This document shows, piece by piece, positions 49,099 to 58,892 of a DNA stretch of 64,000 bases. A model generated the notes under the pieces. The model searched no databases, was not told the DNA's origin, and saw only the letters and a list, made by a program, of their open reading frames with translations. Both the position numbers and the translations under genes were made by a program. Location of the stretch: assembly GCA_022823865.1 (NCBI GenBank), contig JAJEHF010000162.1, positions 1 through 64,000 of the forward strand. The letters are read 5' to 3'. Position 1 is the stretch's first letter. The number at the start of each line of letters is the position of its first letter. Source of the stretch: Bryobacterales bacterium. Its GTDB lineage: Bacteria > Acidobacteriota > Terriglobia > Bryobacterales > UBA6623.

Positions 49099-50025
49099 TC
49101 AGTTGGCGGGGTGCGCCAGCATGAACTGCTTGATCAGCTCCACCAGCTCGGGCGCGGCGTCTTCCTGGCAGAAGTGCGCCGCGTGCTCGATCTGCGTCAC
49201 CTGGCCTTGGGGGAAGAGCGCGCGGAAATCGGCGATCGCCAGCTCGGGCGGGATGGCCTTGTCCAGCATCCCTTCGGCGAGCATTGCCGGCTTGGAGCGC
49301 AACTCCGGGACGCCGGACGCGCCTGCCTTGACATAGCCTCCGATGCGGTTCAGCGCGACGTCTAGCGGGAACTCGACGGCACCCTTGCATTCCTCCGGGC
49401 TGCTGAACGCCGCGGCGTAGGCCCGCTCTGCGGTTTCGTCCAGTCCGGTCGCGCAGCCCAGCCGGCCGATTAGGTCGCCCACATGGTTGCCCAGATCTTG
49501 CATCCTCTCGTAGTAGGAGCCGTCCGCCTCGGACGAGCGCACCCAGCGGAACCAATCGGACTCGTGGAGCTTGGGCGGTTTCGGAGCGTCGCGCGGGGCC
49601 ACCATCGCCCCGTACCCGCAGATGCTGTTCAGCAGGCAGATGCGAGCGACGCGTTCGGGGTGCCGGACCGTGTAGGCGGTCAGCATCGGCCCGCCCCAGT
49701 CCTGCCCGACGAAGGTGACGCCGCTGAGTCCCAGTTCATCGATCAGTGCCGCCAGATTGTTTACGTGGGTCTCTAGCGTGTACGTCATCTGTTGCGGCGT
49801 CTCGCTCTTGCCGAAGCCCATGTGGTCGGGCACGATCACGCGCCATTGCCGGGCAAGCTCCGGCACGAACTTGCGGTAGATATAGCCCCAGGTCGGCTCG
49901 CCGTGCAACAAGACGATGGGCTCGCCCTCGCCCTCGTCGACATAGTGCATGCGGAATCCGGCGGCGCTGCAGAAATGCGGGGCGAACGGGAAGGTGCCGT
50001 CGAAGGTTTCGTGCGGATCGATCAT
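49099..50025 (-). CDS. haloalkane dehalogenase-like alpha/beta hydrolase
   Basis: 308 residues. HGEPTWGYIYRKF (residues 41-53) has the glutamate found in DhlA where most relatives have Asn. The nucleophile is Asp109 followed by Trp110 in VGQDWGGP, the halide-binding pair of haloalkane dehalogenases. PDHMGFGKSE and a C-terminal QIEHAAHFCQED with the catalytic His complete the set. True dehalogenases and epoxide or other hydrolases of this subgroup look alike, so the substrate is open. A TATGAT hexamer lies nine bases before the ATG. Confidence 0.82.
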   Translation of the reverse strand: MIDPHETFDGTFPFAPHFCSAAGFRMHYVDEGEGEPIVLLHGEPTWGYIYRKFVPELARQWRVIVPDHMGFGKSETPQQMTYTLETHVNNLAALIDELGLSGVTFVGQDWGGPMLTAYTVRHPERVARICLLNSICGYGAMVAPRDAPKPPKLHESDWFRWVRSSEADGSYYERMQDLGNHVGDLIGRLGCATGLDETAERAYAAAFSSPEECKGAVEFPLDVALNRIGGYVKAGASGVPELRSKPAMLAEGMLDKAIPPELAIADFRALFPQGQVTQIEHAAHFCQEDAAPELVELIKQFMLAHPAN

Positions 50026-50197
50026 GTGTGCATCATCATATGACGCCCGTCACCCACGGCCGCAGCCACCCCAATCGGGCTGCTTGAGTGCCTGCCACCC
50101 GAGCCCTCGCTTGGCGCAGTCTCCGGCGGAGCTTCGCGCTAGACCGCTCTGGATTCGATGGATCCGCTGCCGGTGCTAAACTCTTGCAAATTCCAAC

Positions 50198-51640
50198 ATG
50201 CGACGCTTGCTTTCCGTCTCGTTGCCGATCTTGCTGGGCGTCTCGACCATTGCGCCCGCGGCACCGCCCCCGAACTTCATCGTGCTCTTTGCCGACGACC
50301 AAGGCTGGGGCGACCTCGGAGCCTACGGCCATCCGGACATCCGCACGCCGCATCTCGACCGCATGGCGGCCGAGGGGATGCGCCTGACGAGCTTTTATGC
50401 GGCGTCGTTTTGCGGCCCGTCCCGGGCGGCCCTGATGACCGGATCATATCCGCCACGTGCGAGCCTCGATTTCAACCACGGCCCCGAGGCGACGACGGGC
50501 ATTCACCCAGACGAGATCACCGTGGCCGAACTGCTCAAGGACAGGGGCTATGCCACCAAGATGATCGGCAAGTGGCATCTCGGCGACGCCCCGGAATTCC
50601 TGCCTCACCGGCACGGATTCGACAGCTGGTTCGGGATTCCCTATTCCAACGACATGTGGCGCTACCACCCTGTGATGCCGATCCGCCCCCCGGAGAACGA
50701 GCGCATGATTTCGGCCCGCCAGCGCGGGGCCATGACCGGATTCGCCGGACAGGGGAGCTACTACGACTTGGAACGGGGGCAAGGGTTTCCGCAACCACTG
50801 CCGCTGATGCGCGATGACGAAGTGCTGGAAACCGATTCCGACCAGCGTGGCCTGACCACGCTGTACACCGAGTTGGCGCTCAGCTTCATCGAGGAAGCCA
50901 AGGACGGTCCGTTCTTCCTGTATCTTCCTCACGCCATGCCGCACGTGCCGCTGTTCGTCAACGACAGCCGCTGGGGCAAGTCCCTGCGCGGCCGCTACGG
51001 CGACGTCATCGAGGAGTTGGACTGGTCCGTAGGCCAGATCTTGGGCAAGCTTGCCGAGCTGGGCTTGGACCGCAACACATTGGTGGTCTATACCTCTGAT
51101 AACGGTCCTTGGCTGCAGTACGGAATCGATGGCGGGTCCGCCGGGCCGTTCAAGCTCGGCAAGGGGACCACTTGGGAGGGTGGCATGCGCGTGCCCGGGA
51201 TCTTTTGGATGCCCGGCCGGATTCCCGCCGGACAAGTGAGTTCGGCGGTTGCGGCGAACATGGACATCCTGCCGACCTTCGCCGGGCTCGCGGGAGCGGA
51301 CCTGCCAACCGACCGAGTCCTCGACGGCCGCGATCTGTGGCCGCTGCTGAGCGGCGCGACCGACGAGTCGCCGCATGAGTACTTCTACTTCTTCGCCGGC
51401 CGAGGCCGCCGGGGCGAAACCCGGCTGCAGGGAATTCGCAAGGGCCGGCACAAGCTGCGCTTAGCTAACGGGCCGAACGGGCAGCTTGCGGCTGGTGAAC
51501 TCTACGACCTATACGCCGATGCGGCCGAGAAGTTCGACGTCAGTTCGCGCCATTCCGATCTCGTGCAGCAGTTGCTTGCCCAAGCACGCGCCTTCTTGGC
51601 CGAACTTGAGCAGTCGACCCGCCCCCTGGGCGGCGCCTAG
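50198..51640 (+). CDS. exported sulfatase
   Basis: 480 residues. The signal peptide MRRLLSVSLPILLGVSTIAPAA leads to PNFIVLFADDQGWGDLG. The formylglycine site is FCGPSRAALMTGSYP with Cys72. GKWHLGD, YTSDNGPW and a C-terminal beta domain follow. It hydrolyses sulfate esters in the periplasm. It faces, tail to tail, a YeiH-type putative sulfate exporter gene, and the two stops are only 29 bases apart. It is the third sulfatase in this window. Confidence 0.92.
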   Translation: MRRLLSVSLPILLGVSTIAPAAPPPNFIVLFADDQGWGDLGAYGHPDIRTPHLDRMAAEGMRLTSFYAASFCGPSRAALMTGSYPPRASLDFNHGPEATTGIHPDEITVAELLKDRGYATKMIGKWHLGDAPEFLPHRHGFDSWFGIPYSNDMWRYHPVMPIRPPENERMISARQRGAMTGFAGQGSYYDLERGQGFPQPLPLMRDDEVLETDSDQRGLTTLYTELALSFIEEAKDGPFFLYLPHAMPHVPLFVNDSRWGKSLRGRYGDVIEELDWSVGQILGKLAELGLDRNTLVVYTSDNGPWLQYGIDGGSAGPFKLGKGTTWEGGMRVPGIFWMPGRIPAGQVSSAVAANMDILPTFAGLAGADLPTDRVLDGRDLWPLLSGATDESPHEYFYFFAGRGRRGETRLQGIRKGRHKLRLANGPNGQLAAGELYDLYADAAEKFDVSSRHSDLVQQLLAQARAFLAELEQSTRPLGGA

Positions 51641-51669
51641 CCATACGTCGGCACGAGCGCCCGGCGGGG

Positions 51670-52950
51670 TCAGAGCGACGGGACCTCGAAGAGCACCCCG
51701 CCAAAGAGCAGCCACGCCACCAGCAGCGTCCAGCCGATGTTCACTGCCTGCGCCAGCAGGAACGCAACCGCCGGCCTGCCCTCGTCCATCGCAACCAGGT
51801 CCCGGAAGCGTGTTTCAAGGCCGATACAGACGAAGGCCAGGGCGAACCACCACGTGCGCAACCCCCGCATCAGGCTCTTGGTCGAGTCCACGAATTCGGC
51901 GCTGAAAGCGAACGAGAACAGCAGCGAAGCGGCGATGAAGCCCAGTACGAACTTCGGAAAGCGCTCCCAGATGATGGCCGCGGAGGGCGCTTCGCCGGTT
52001 GCCGCGCCGCTGCGGAAGGTCCACCACACGGAGAGCGCGAACGCCGCCAAGCCGAGCATGGCGTTCTGGGAGAACTTCACGATCACCGCGGCGTTCATCG
52101 CCGAATCGCCCACGATCTCTCCCGCCGCCACCACCGCGCCAGAGGTGTCGATGGTGCCGCCGAGCCAGGCTCCGCCGACGACGTCGGGGATATCGAATTG
52201 AGAGATGATCCAAGGCATGACCAACATCATGGGAATCGCCACGACGAGGACGAGGGACGTGACATAGGAGAGCTTCTTGCGGTCACCCTGCACGGCACCG
52301 CAAGCTGCGATAGCTGCCGAGACGCCGCATATCGAGACGGCCGTGGCGAGCATGGCGGAGAATTCGTCGTCGACCCGCAGCTTCTGGGAAATCCAGAAGC
52401 AGACGTACCAAATCACGAGGATGACCAGCAGTGCCTGCGCGATTCCCAGGACTCCCGCTTGCAGGATGTCTCCGATCAGGATGTTCGATCCGAGCACGAC
52501 CAGCCCGGTCTTGATGTAGTACTCCGTGCGTGCCGCTGCCTGCAGCCAGCGCGGAACTGTCAGGACGTTAGAGATGAACAGGCCGATGAAAAGCCCGGTG
52601 ATGACGTATGTCACGCCGGCGGCCTTGACGGCCGCGTTGCCAGCCAGGAACTGCGCGAGCCAGCCCAGCAGGAACACAGCGGGGAACGCGATAGCGAAGG
52701 CCTTCAGGCTTCCCCCCATCAGCTTGATGCCGATGCCCGCCAGTGCCATTAGGAGTGCGCCTGTCGAAACGATGGCCGCGATGCCCTCTCCGCTGAATAT
52801 CGAGCCGACCGATCCTAGGTCCCACGAGAATCCCGGCAAGACTGGCCGCAAGCCGGCCAGTGCGAGCACGACCAGCGCGAAGCCGAGCCAACACGCAACC
52901 CAGTCTTCGGAGGAGAGTAGGCTCGAGCGACGGTTCGAAGCGGCGGTCAT
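51670..52950 (-). CDS. YeiH-family putative sulfate exporter
   Basis: 426 residues with about ten or more membrane helices (VVLALAGLRPVLPGF; GITYVITGLFIGLFISNVL region; LLVILVIWYVCFWI; FALSVWWTF). The central segment AMLATAVSICGVSAAIAACGAV and GAWLGGTIDTSGAVVAAGEIVG are signatures of the UPF0324/YeiH family. Family annotation as sulfate exporter is tentative and based on few cases. Lying opposite a sulfatase, it could export sulfate or sulfite released in catabolism. CGGAG upstream may be its ribosome binding site. Confidence 0.85.
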   Translation of the reverse strand: MTAASNRRSSLLSSEDWVACWLGFALVVLALAGLRPVLPGFSWDLGSVGSIFSGEGIAAIVSTGALLMALAGIGIKLMGGSLKAFAIAFPAVFLLGWLAQFLAGNAAVKAAGVTYVITGLFIGLFISNVLTVPRWLQAAARTEYYIKTGLVVLGSNILIGDILQAGVLGIAQALLVILVIWYVCFWISQKLRVDDEFSAMLATAVSICGVSAAIAACGAVQGDRKKLSYVTSLVLVVAIPMMLVMPWIISQFDIPDVVGGAWLGGTIDTSGAVVAAGEIVGDSAMNAAVIVKFSQNAMLGLAAFALSVWWTFRSGAATGEAPSAAIIWERFPKFVLGFIAASLLFSFAFSAEFVDSTKSLMRGLRTWWFALAFVCIGLETRFRDLVAMDEGRPAVAFLLAQAVNIGWTLLVAWLLFGGVLFEVPSL

Positions 52951-53128
52951 GGGTGGGTTCTCCGGAGCGCTAGATAGAGTACCGTGATCGATCGCGTAGC
53001 GTACTTCGAGGTCGGACTAGTCACGGCACCATAGCCACCGTAGAGGATAGCGAGACGGACGAACGCTGCTCGACCGGGGCTGGGCCGGCGGGAACTTCCG
53101 TCTTCTCGCTGCTGAGCGGACACAGTCT

Positions 53129-53794
53129 CTACTTCAATCCAAGAACTGGCTTGACCTTAGCCCAATCGTCTGGAATCGAATCCCATTGGGTTCGTCTGGT
53201 CGCCCGAACGATTGGTGATGGATGGGGTGATGAAAAGAACGCCAGTCGGCTCCCAGGCGAGCTTTCTAGGTATCGGCGTGCCTTGTTCGCTTTCTTGCCA
53301 ACGAATACAACGGCCTGCAGTCGGGGCAAGAGGCGAATTAGATTCTTGACCTCCCGTACGCCCCGCTGAAGCTCTCCGGGCGAGACCCGACGCTCTCTGT
53401 TCCACCAAGGCACGACGTTCCATGTGACTGTCAGTTCTCGGGGGATGCCTGCTTCGACCATAAAGCAGAACGTGGCTTCCGCTGTCCGGTCGTCGTTGTT
53501 TCTGCTGATGAAGCCCGATCCGACCCCGTCCGTCCCGGACGTCATTCGTCCGGGCTTTTCGAAAAGGAACAGTACGCGTGCTTCGATTCCACCGTCAAGT
53601 GGGTCAAAGTACGGCACCTTGCCAAACTTCTGCGCTCTCAACTCGTGTACATATCGGGTCAGCGGTTGTACATGTGGATGATTTAGCAGCTTCCGGCGTT
53701 GCTCGCGCACACTTCCGTTCCCCAAGGACCGAGGCCTATCCTCCGGGTCGCAAGTCCCTTCAACCGGCGCTCCTTCGGAGCAAGGATCAGTCAT
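53129..53794 (-). CDS. uracil-DNA glycosylase-like protein
   Basis: About 221 residues from the ATG at 53794. RVLFLFEKPGRMTSG near residue 70, VTWNVVPWW near 120, VVFVGKKANKA near 160 and a late SPHPSPIVRA match the layout of the uracil-DNA glycosylase superfamily: an N-terminal active loop, a central motif and an HPS loop. It does not have the exact motifs of families 1-5 and I would call it superfamily-level only. Base excision is likely but the lesion is unknown. Codon use looks less GC-rich than neighbours, hinting at transfer. It is followed by the acetate-type symporter. Confidence 0.65.
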   Translation of the reverse strand: MTDPCSEGAPVEGTCDPEDRPRSLGNGSVREQRRKLLNHPHVQPLTRYVHELRAQKFGKVPYFDPLDGGIEARVLFLFEKPGRMTSGTDGVGSGFISRNNDDRTAEATFCFMVEAGIPRELTVTWNVVPWWNRERRVSPGELQRGVREVKNLIRLLPRLQAVVFVGKKANKARRYLESSPGSRLAFFSSPHPSPIVRATRRTQWDSIPDDWAKVKPVLGLK

Positions 53795-53879
53795 GCATGC
53801 CACCCGTACTGCTCGTCTAGGGATTCCGACTGAATTCCCTCAAGAGCCGCGGAGCACTCGGGTCGGCTCTTCACAAAAA

Positions 53880-55478
53880 CTAGCCGGCCTTCTCGGCTCC
53901 TAGGCCGGTGTTGGCCCTCACGCTGAGTTCGTAGTACTTGTGCTCGGCTGACGGTTCTCGCGATAGCAGCGAGCCGATGACTGCCGCCAGGAAGCCGAGC
54001 GGAATACTGACGATGCCCGGATTCTTCAGCGGGTAAAGGGCTTGCGCCTGGATCATGCGCCGTGCGCTCTCCGCCACCTCGGGACCGTCGATTCCCATGA
54101 AGCTCGGGCTGACCAAGATCAGGCCCACCGACGAGAGCAGTCCTGCCGCCAAGCCGCAAACCGCGCCGCGCGTGGTGAACCTCTTCCAGTAAAGCGAGAA
54201 GAGGATTACCGGAAGGTTGGCCGAAGCAGCGACCGCAAAGGCGAGTCCGACCAAGAACGCGACGTTGGCGTTCGGCCCCAGCCCGATGGCGATCAAGATG
54301 GAGACCGCCCCGACCACGAACGCCGTCCAGCGGGCCACCCGTACCTCGTCTCCGGGGCGGCGCTCGCTGCCGTGGTGCAACACGTTGGAGTAGAAATCAT
54401 GGGCGAACGAGGTTGACGCGCTGATGGTCAGTCCGGCCACCACGGCGAGTATGGTGGCGAAGGCGACCGCCGAGATGAATGCGAAGAATACGTCGCCTGC
54501 CAGCGCCTGCGCGAGGAGCGGAGCGCTCATATTGGTGCCGCCGTTGGCGGTGATCTGGTCGGGGCCCACGATGGTCGCCGCGCCAAAGCCGAGGAACGTC
54601 GTCATGATGTAGAACGCCCCGATTAGCAACATCGCCCAGAACACGCTGACCCGCGCGGTCTTGGCATCCGGCACGGTGTAGAAGCGGATCAGGATGTGGG
54701 GCAGGCCCGCCGTGCCGAAGATCAGCGCCATGCCCAGCGAAATCAGGTCCAATGCGCCATACGGAGGCTTGTAGTAGTGGCCGGGCTCCATGAAGTTTCG
54801 GGTCACGGCAGCTCCGTCGGACTGCAGGGTGATGTTGGTCGCCGCCTTGAACAGTTCGCCGAGATCGAAGCCGAAATGGGCCAGGACTAGCACGCTGAGC
54901 AGGAACGTGCCGCTCATGAGCAGCACGGCCTTGACGATCTGCACCCATGTCGTGGCGAGCATGCCGCCGAAGACTACGTAGACGATCATCAAGACCCCGA
55001 CGCCGGTGACGGCCGCGGTGTAGCCGATCCCCGATCCCGCTAGCAACAGGCTCACCAGCGCCCCGGCTCCCACCATTTGGGCGATCATGTAGAACGTCGA
55101 GACGGTGAGGGTGCTTAGCGCGGCCCAGGCCCTTACCGGACGTTCCTGTAGCCGATACGCCAGCACATCGGCCATCGTGTACTTTCCCGAGTTGCGCAGC
55201 GGCTCGGCAACGACCAGCAGGACGGTGAGGTAGGCCACTAGGAAGCCGACGGAGTACATGAATCCGTCATAGCCGTAGAAGGCGATCAAGCCGGCGATGC
55301 CGAGAAACGATGCCGCGCTCATGTAGTCGCCGGAAATGGCCAGGCCGTTCTGCCAGCCAGTGATGCGCCGCCCGGCGGCGAAGAAGGCTTTCTCGCCCGA
55401 CGAGCGGCCGGCAGCCCAGTACGTGATTCCGAGGGTTGCGGCGATGAACGCCAAGAACATCAGCAGGGGAAGCGACAC
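53880..55478 (-). CDS. actP: sodium:solute symporter, acetate-permease type
   Basis: About 532 residues with 12-14 membrane helices. It starts VSLPLLMFLAFIAATLGITYWAAGRSSG at a GTG 1 base after the DUF485 stop (GGAG upstream). GWQNGLAISGDYMSAASFLGIAG is the SSS signature, and VTGVGVLMIVYVVFGGMLATTWVQIVKAVLL continues it. Pairing with a DUF485 protein is a hallmark of ActP-like monocarboxylate symporters. Substrates could be acetate, glycolate or related short acids, which would suit the glycerate module at 8.5-11.8 kb. Confidence 0.87.
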   Translation of the reverse strand: MSLPLLMFLAFIAATLGITYWAAGRSSGEKAFFAAGRRITGWQNGLAISGDYMSAASFLGIAGLIAFYGYDGFMYSVGFLVAYLTVLLVVAEPLRNSGKYTMADVLAYRLQERPVRAWAALSTLTVSTFYMIAQMVGAGALVSLLLAGSGIGYTAAVTGVGVLMIVYVVFGGMLATTWVQIVKAVLLMSGTFLLSVLVLAHFGFDLGELFKAATNITLQSDGAAVTRNFMEPGHYYKPPYGALDLISLGMALIFGTAGLPHILIRFYTVPDAKTARVSVFWAMLLIGAFYIMTTFLGFGAATIVGPDQITANGGTNMSAPLLAQALAGDVFFAFISAVAFATILAVVAGLTISASTSFAHDFYSNVLHHGSERRPGDEVRVARWTAFVVGAVSILIAIGLGPNANVAFLVGLAFAVAASANLPVILFSLYWKRFTTRGAVCGLAAGLLSSVGLILVSPSFMGIDGPEVAESARRMIQAQALYPLKNPGIVSIPLGFLAAVIGSLLSREPSAEHKYYELSVRANTGLGAEKAG

Positions 55479-55479
55479 T

Positions 55480-55800
55480 CTACTCGCCTCCGCCGTCCAG
55501 CCCGGACTTGGCTGCGTCCGCCAGGATGTTGTCAGCCATCTTGTCGAACCGGCTGGCAAAGCGCATATAGATGAAGGCGATGGCCCAGGCCATCAGGAAC
55601 TGCGAGAAGGCGAAGAGGTACGCCCAGTTGGCCTCGCCCCAGACCGGGCGGGACATCAGTCCAGGCCGGTACCCGACCAGCAGCGGCAGGGCGAAGTAGT
55701 AAGCGATAAAGAACACTGTCATGGCACAGACCGCTCGTTTCTTCTGCTGGATCATGCGCCGGAAGGGCGCGGAAGAGTAGATCTGGTGCCAAGCGCTCAT
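55480..55800 (-). CDS. yjcH: DUF485 membrane protein (YjcH-like)
   Basis: 106 residues, two membrane helices (ICAMTVFFIAYYFALPLLVGY-like and WAYLFAFSQFLMAWAIAFIYMRFA). FRRMIQQKKRAV precedes the first helix, as usual. It is encoded immediately before and almost overlapping the symporter gene. Members of this family accompany ActP and may aid its assembly or regulation; no enzyme role is known. The region upstream (55870-55915) is unusually AT-rich for this genome and could hold the promoter. Confidence 0.85.
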   Translation of the reverse strand: MSAWHQIYSSAPFRRMIQQKKRAVCAMTVFFIAYYFALPLLVGYRPGLMSRPVWGEANWAYLFAFSQFLMAWAIAFIYMRFASRFDKMADNILADAAKSGLDGGGE

Positions 55801-55937
55801 TGCGGTTGAGACACAGCATACCACCAACGAAAGCGCCGCAGCCGTGAGTCATCGGGGCCTGTTTCAGATTCGGCAGTCCTTATCTTAAACAACTGATTCT
55901 AAATAGTTTGTACAATCCTAGCGAGCGCTCGCATGCG

Positions 55938-58709
55938 TCAGAACGAAGCGCCCCAAGAATAGTTCAAGCGGGTATACCAGTAGGCGCCGTTAAAGCCGAA
56001 CGGCGATGCCTGGCTGAACTGGGACCCGATCGCGTACTGTGACGGGCTGATGTCGGTGAAATTGTTCAGCGCGTTCTGAGCGCCCCCGGCGATCGACACG
56101 CCCTTGCCAATCTTGTAGTCGATCTCGAAGTCCACTAGCCACTCTCCGGGATAGGTGTGATTGTCTCTGCGTTCGTACCATTCCCCGTAGTAGCTCAGCC
56201 GGCCCATCAGATTGAACCGCCCGACCCGCTGCTTCCAAGTTGCGTTCAGGCGATCCATGGGCAAGGAGTACTGCAGCCTCCGGATGCGCTCGTCGCTGAG
56301 CAGGTCCGGGTCGTGCTCAGTGACGTTCGTGCCGGTGTGGTTGTAAAGGAAGCTCAGTTCCGACCGGGCCGTCGGGGCCAGGACCGCCACGATGTCTATG
56401 CCCTGCGTGACCGTGTCGAAGTCGTTGACGAAAAAGCGGAACGAGCTGAGATTGCGCGCGCTGGTGACGCCTTCCGTGATGAGGTCCGTGACCTCGCTCT
56501 CGCTCAGGGTGAAGTTCTTCGAAATCGTCAGGCGGTCCTTAACCGCAATCCGGAAGAAGTCCGCGGTTAGCGTGAAGATCCCGGCCTCGGCGATTGCGCC
56601 GGCCGTGAAGTTCAGCGACGTCTCGGGCCGCAGCCCATGCCCGCCCCTGAGCGCAGCCACTTTCGAGTTGGATGGTATGGTGCCGCGATTGACCAGCTCC
56701 TGGGTCGTGATGTCGAAGATGGTCGAAACGTTGAACGCGTTTTGCTGTCCCGGGGTCGGGGCACGGAATCCGGTGCTGGCGCTGGCCCGCACGGCGAAGC
56801 CGTCGGCCACTTCGGCGCGGGCGGCGGTCTTCCAGTTCAGGGTGTTCCCGAAATCAGCGAAGCGTTCGAAACGCAGAGCGCCGCCCCAAATGAGCCGGTC
56901 CTCGGCGTCGGAAAGTTCCATGTCGGCATAAAGAGCAGAATTGCGCCGATTCCAGCTCCCCACCGCGATCGGGCTGAAGCCGGGAAAACCGTTGGACGCG
57001 GCGCTGAAGCCTTGCGGAGCATACGGGCCGAACGTCCACGACTCCTCTTGGCCTTGTTCAATCGTGAACTGTTCGTTGCGAACCTCCGCTCCAGCGGCGA
57101 AATGGACGAGTTCGCTGGCCTCGTAGGCGATGTCGAAGTTCAGGTTGAGATCTTGCTGGCGGTACAGGCCGGGCTTGAACTCGGTCGGCGTGTCGGGTCC
57201 GAGCGAGGCGTTGACCGTGTTGTTGATGAAGAAATCGACCTCGCTGGTGCCCGCGCTGGCGCTGGCGTCCCATCGCAGCGCGCCGGCAAACTGGCCGCGG
57301 ATTCCGCCCACGACCGAGTTGTCGATGTAGAAGCCGCCAAAGTTCGGCGTGAAGCCGCCAGGAAACAACTCTTGGAAGCTGAAACAATTCGGATCGGAGA
57401 AGACTTGGCTCAGAGCCGCTTGGTCGGGAACGTGATCGACAACGGGCACGACCGGGCAGCCGGCCGAGCCGTCAAGCACGCCGTCCCGAGCGTCCAAGGC
57501 GTCTCCGACCAGCAGTGTCTTGCCGCCATCGCCGCTGAACACGGCCGAGCGCGTGTTGGGATTGCGGAAGAAGAAGCCGCCAGTCACCCTGCGGCTGGCA
57601 TAGTTCGCATGGCCGTAGGCTTGGGTCGATTCCCCGATGAGTTTTCCGAAGTTGGCGAAGAACTTGGCATTGTTGCGCTCTTCTGGCGAACCCCAGATCT
57701 GGGCCGGACTGCGAACCGCGGTGTTGCCCGCAGCGATCAAGGCCACTGCGTCGGCGCGTTGCACGCTGCGATCAGTGGGATCGCTGTTGCCGTACTCGAA
57801 GCTGAGGTTCGCGAAGCCGTTCTCGCCGATCGGCATGCCCACGTTGGCCGCGTAGGTGATGCTCTGTCCGTCCGGTCCGCGGCCCGGGATGTCGCCGCCT
57901 TGGTAGGTGCCCGCCCGAACTTCTACGCTGCCGCCGCTGGGAGCGTCTTTGAGGGTGAAATTGAGCACGCCGGCGATGGCGTCGGAACCGTATTGAGCGG
58001 ATGCGCCGTCGCGCAAGACCTCGACCTGCTTCAGGGCGATTGACGGAATTATCGAGATATCGGCGCCTTGCGAGCCATCGGCCACGCCGCCGCCGACCCA
58101 TGTAATGACTGCCCCGCGGTGCCTGCGCTTGCCGTTGACCAGCACGAGCGTGTGATCCGGCGCTAGATTGCGCAGGTTAGCCGGGCGGATGATCGTCGCC
58201 GCATCGGCGATCGGCTGCCGGGTCACGTTGAACGAGGGGACCACGTTGCGCAGCTGCGAAAGCAGGTCGGGACCGCCCTGCTGCACGAACTCCTCAGCGG
58301 CGATCACGTCCACGGGCACCAGAGACTCGGTCACGGTACGAGCCTCGGCACGACTTCCCACCACGACCAGCTCTTGCGAGACGGCCTCGATCTGCAGGAC
58401 CACCGTGATCTGCCCGGTCGCTTGCAAGACTTCGACCTCTTCTGGCTCGAAGCCCGGCGCGAACACGACGACAGAGTGCGGTCCGGGTCCCAGACCGCAC
58501 AGCAAGGCCGCGCCGCTATCGTCCACGGGCACCTCTTTCGATCCAACCGAGACCCCTGCCGTGGGCAGTTGGGCGGAAGTTGGGTCCAGTACGCGCACCT
58601 CTAGGCACGGCGATTTGGCCGCCGCCTGCTGCACGGTGGAGGGAGTAGCGAGAGCTATGGAGGCGATCGCCAGCACGCGCCCAACGAAGGTGATCAGATC
58701 GTGCTGCAT
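55938..58709 (-). CDS. TonB-dependent receptor with N-terminal carboxypeptidase-like domain
   Basis: 923 residues. The signal peptide ends near residue 31 (QQAAAK). Residues ~35-110 form a carboxypeptidase-regulatory-like beta domain (LEVRVLDPTSAQLPTAGVSV...; GPHSVVVFAPGFEPEE). The plug follows from ~120 (LVPVDVIAAEEFVQQGGPDLLSQLRNV; LVLVNGKRRHR; VEVLRDGASAQYGSDAIAGVLNF). The beta-barrel runs to the C-terminal ...SWGASF, with terminal Phe for Bam recognition. Its plug is complete, in contrast to the receptor at 343-3039. Neighbouring transporters suggest nutrient uptake, substrate unknown. Confidence 0.9.
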   Translation of the reverse strand: MQHDLITFVGRVLAIASIALATPSTVQQAAAKSPCLEVRVLDPTSAQLPTAGVSVGSKEVPVDDSGAALLCGLGPGPHSVVVFAPGFEPEEVEVLQATGQITVVLQIEAVSQELVVVGSRAEARTVTESLVPVDVIAAEEFVQQGGPDLLSQLRNVVPSFNVTRQPIADAATIIRPANLRNLAPDHTLVLVNGKRRHRGAVITWVGGGVADGSQGADISIIPSIALKQVEVLRDGASAQYGSDAIAGVLNFTLKDAPSGGSVEVRAGTYQGGDIPGRGPDGQSITYAANVGMPIGENGFANLSFEYGNSDPTDRSVQRADAVALIAAGNTAVRSPAQIWGSPEERNNAKFFANFGKLIGESTQAYGHANYASRRVTGGFFFRNPNTRSAVFSGDGGKTLLVGDALDARDGVLDGSAGCPVVPVVDHVPDQAALSQVFSDPNCFSFQELFPGGFTPNFGGFYIDNSVVGGIRGQFAGALRWDASASAGTSEVDFFINNTVNASLGPDTPTEFKPGLYRQQDLNLNFDIAYEASELVHFAAGAEVRNEQFTIEQGQEESWTFGPYAPQGFSAASNGFPGFSPIAVGSWNRRNSALYADMELSDAEDRLIWGGALRFERFADFGNTLNWKTAARAEVADGFAVRASASTGFRAPTPGQQNAFNVSTIFDITTQELVNRGTIPSNSKVAALRGGHGLRPETSLNFTAGAIAEAGIFTLTADFFRIAVKDRLTISKNFTLSESEVTDLITEGVTSARNLSSFRFFVNDFDTVTQGIDIVAVLAPTARSELSFLYNHTGTNVTEHDPDLLSDERIRRLQYSLPMDRLNATWKQRVGRFNLMGRLSYYGEWYERRDNHTYPGEWLVDFEIDYKIGKGVSIAGGAQNALNNFTDISPSQYAIGSQFSQASPFGFNGAYWYTRLNYSWGASF

Positions 58710-58880
58710 TGTGATCTTGCTGCCCTCGGCCGACAGTGGTTCGAGAGCTTATTTCCTCATCGTAGCCTGACCGGTGAAGTGCGCGATTCTAGCAGCTATC
58801 TTCTTGAATCGACTTGATTTGAATCCTTGTATGCCCCTCTTGCGTGATGGAAGATGCACGAGTTATCGTTCCCGATTGGC

Positions 58881-58886
58881 TACAGT
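58881..58886 (+). promoter_or_regulatory. -10-like hexamer TACAGT 6 bases before GTG
   Basis: TACAGT is followed by GGGCGC and the GTG at 58893, where the Vsr protein begins. There is no Shine-Dalgarno sequence. Upstream, 58710-58880 holds the divergent TonB receptor's leader and AT-rich runs but no recognised element. Confidence 0.45.
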
Positions 58887-58892
58887 GGGCGC

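Noticed and set aside
56637-58043. A 468-codon plus-strand frame inside the second TonB receptor gene
   Set aside because: Antisense shadow of a strongly supported gene; the composition is typical of reverse frames in GC-rich DNA.
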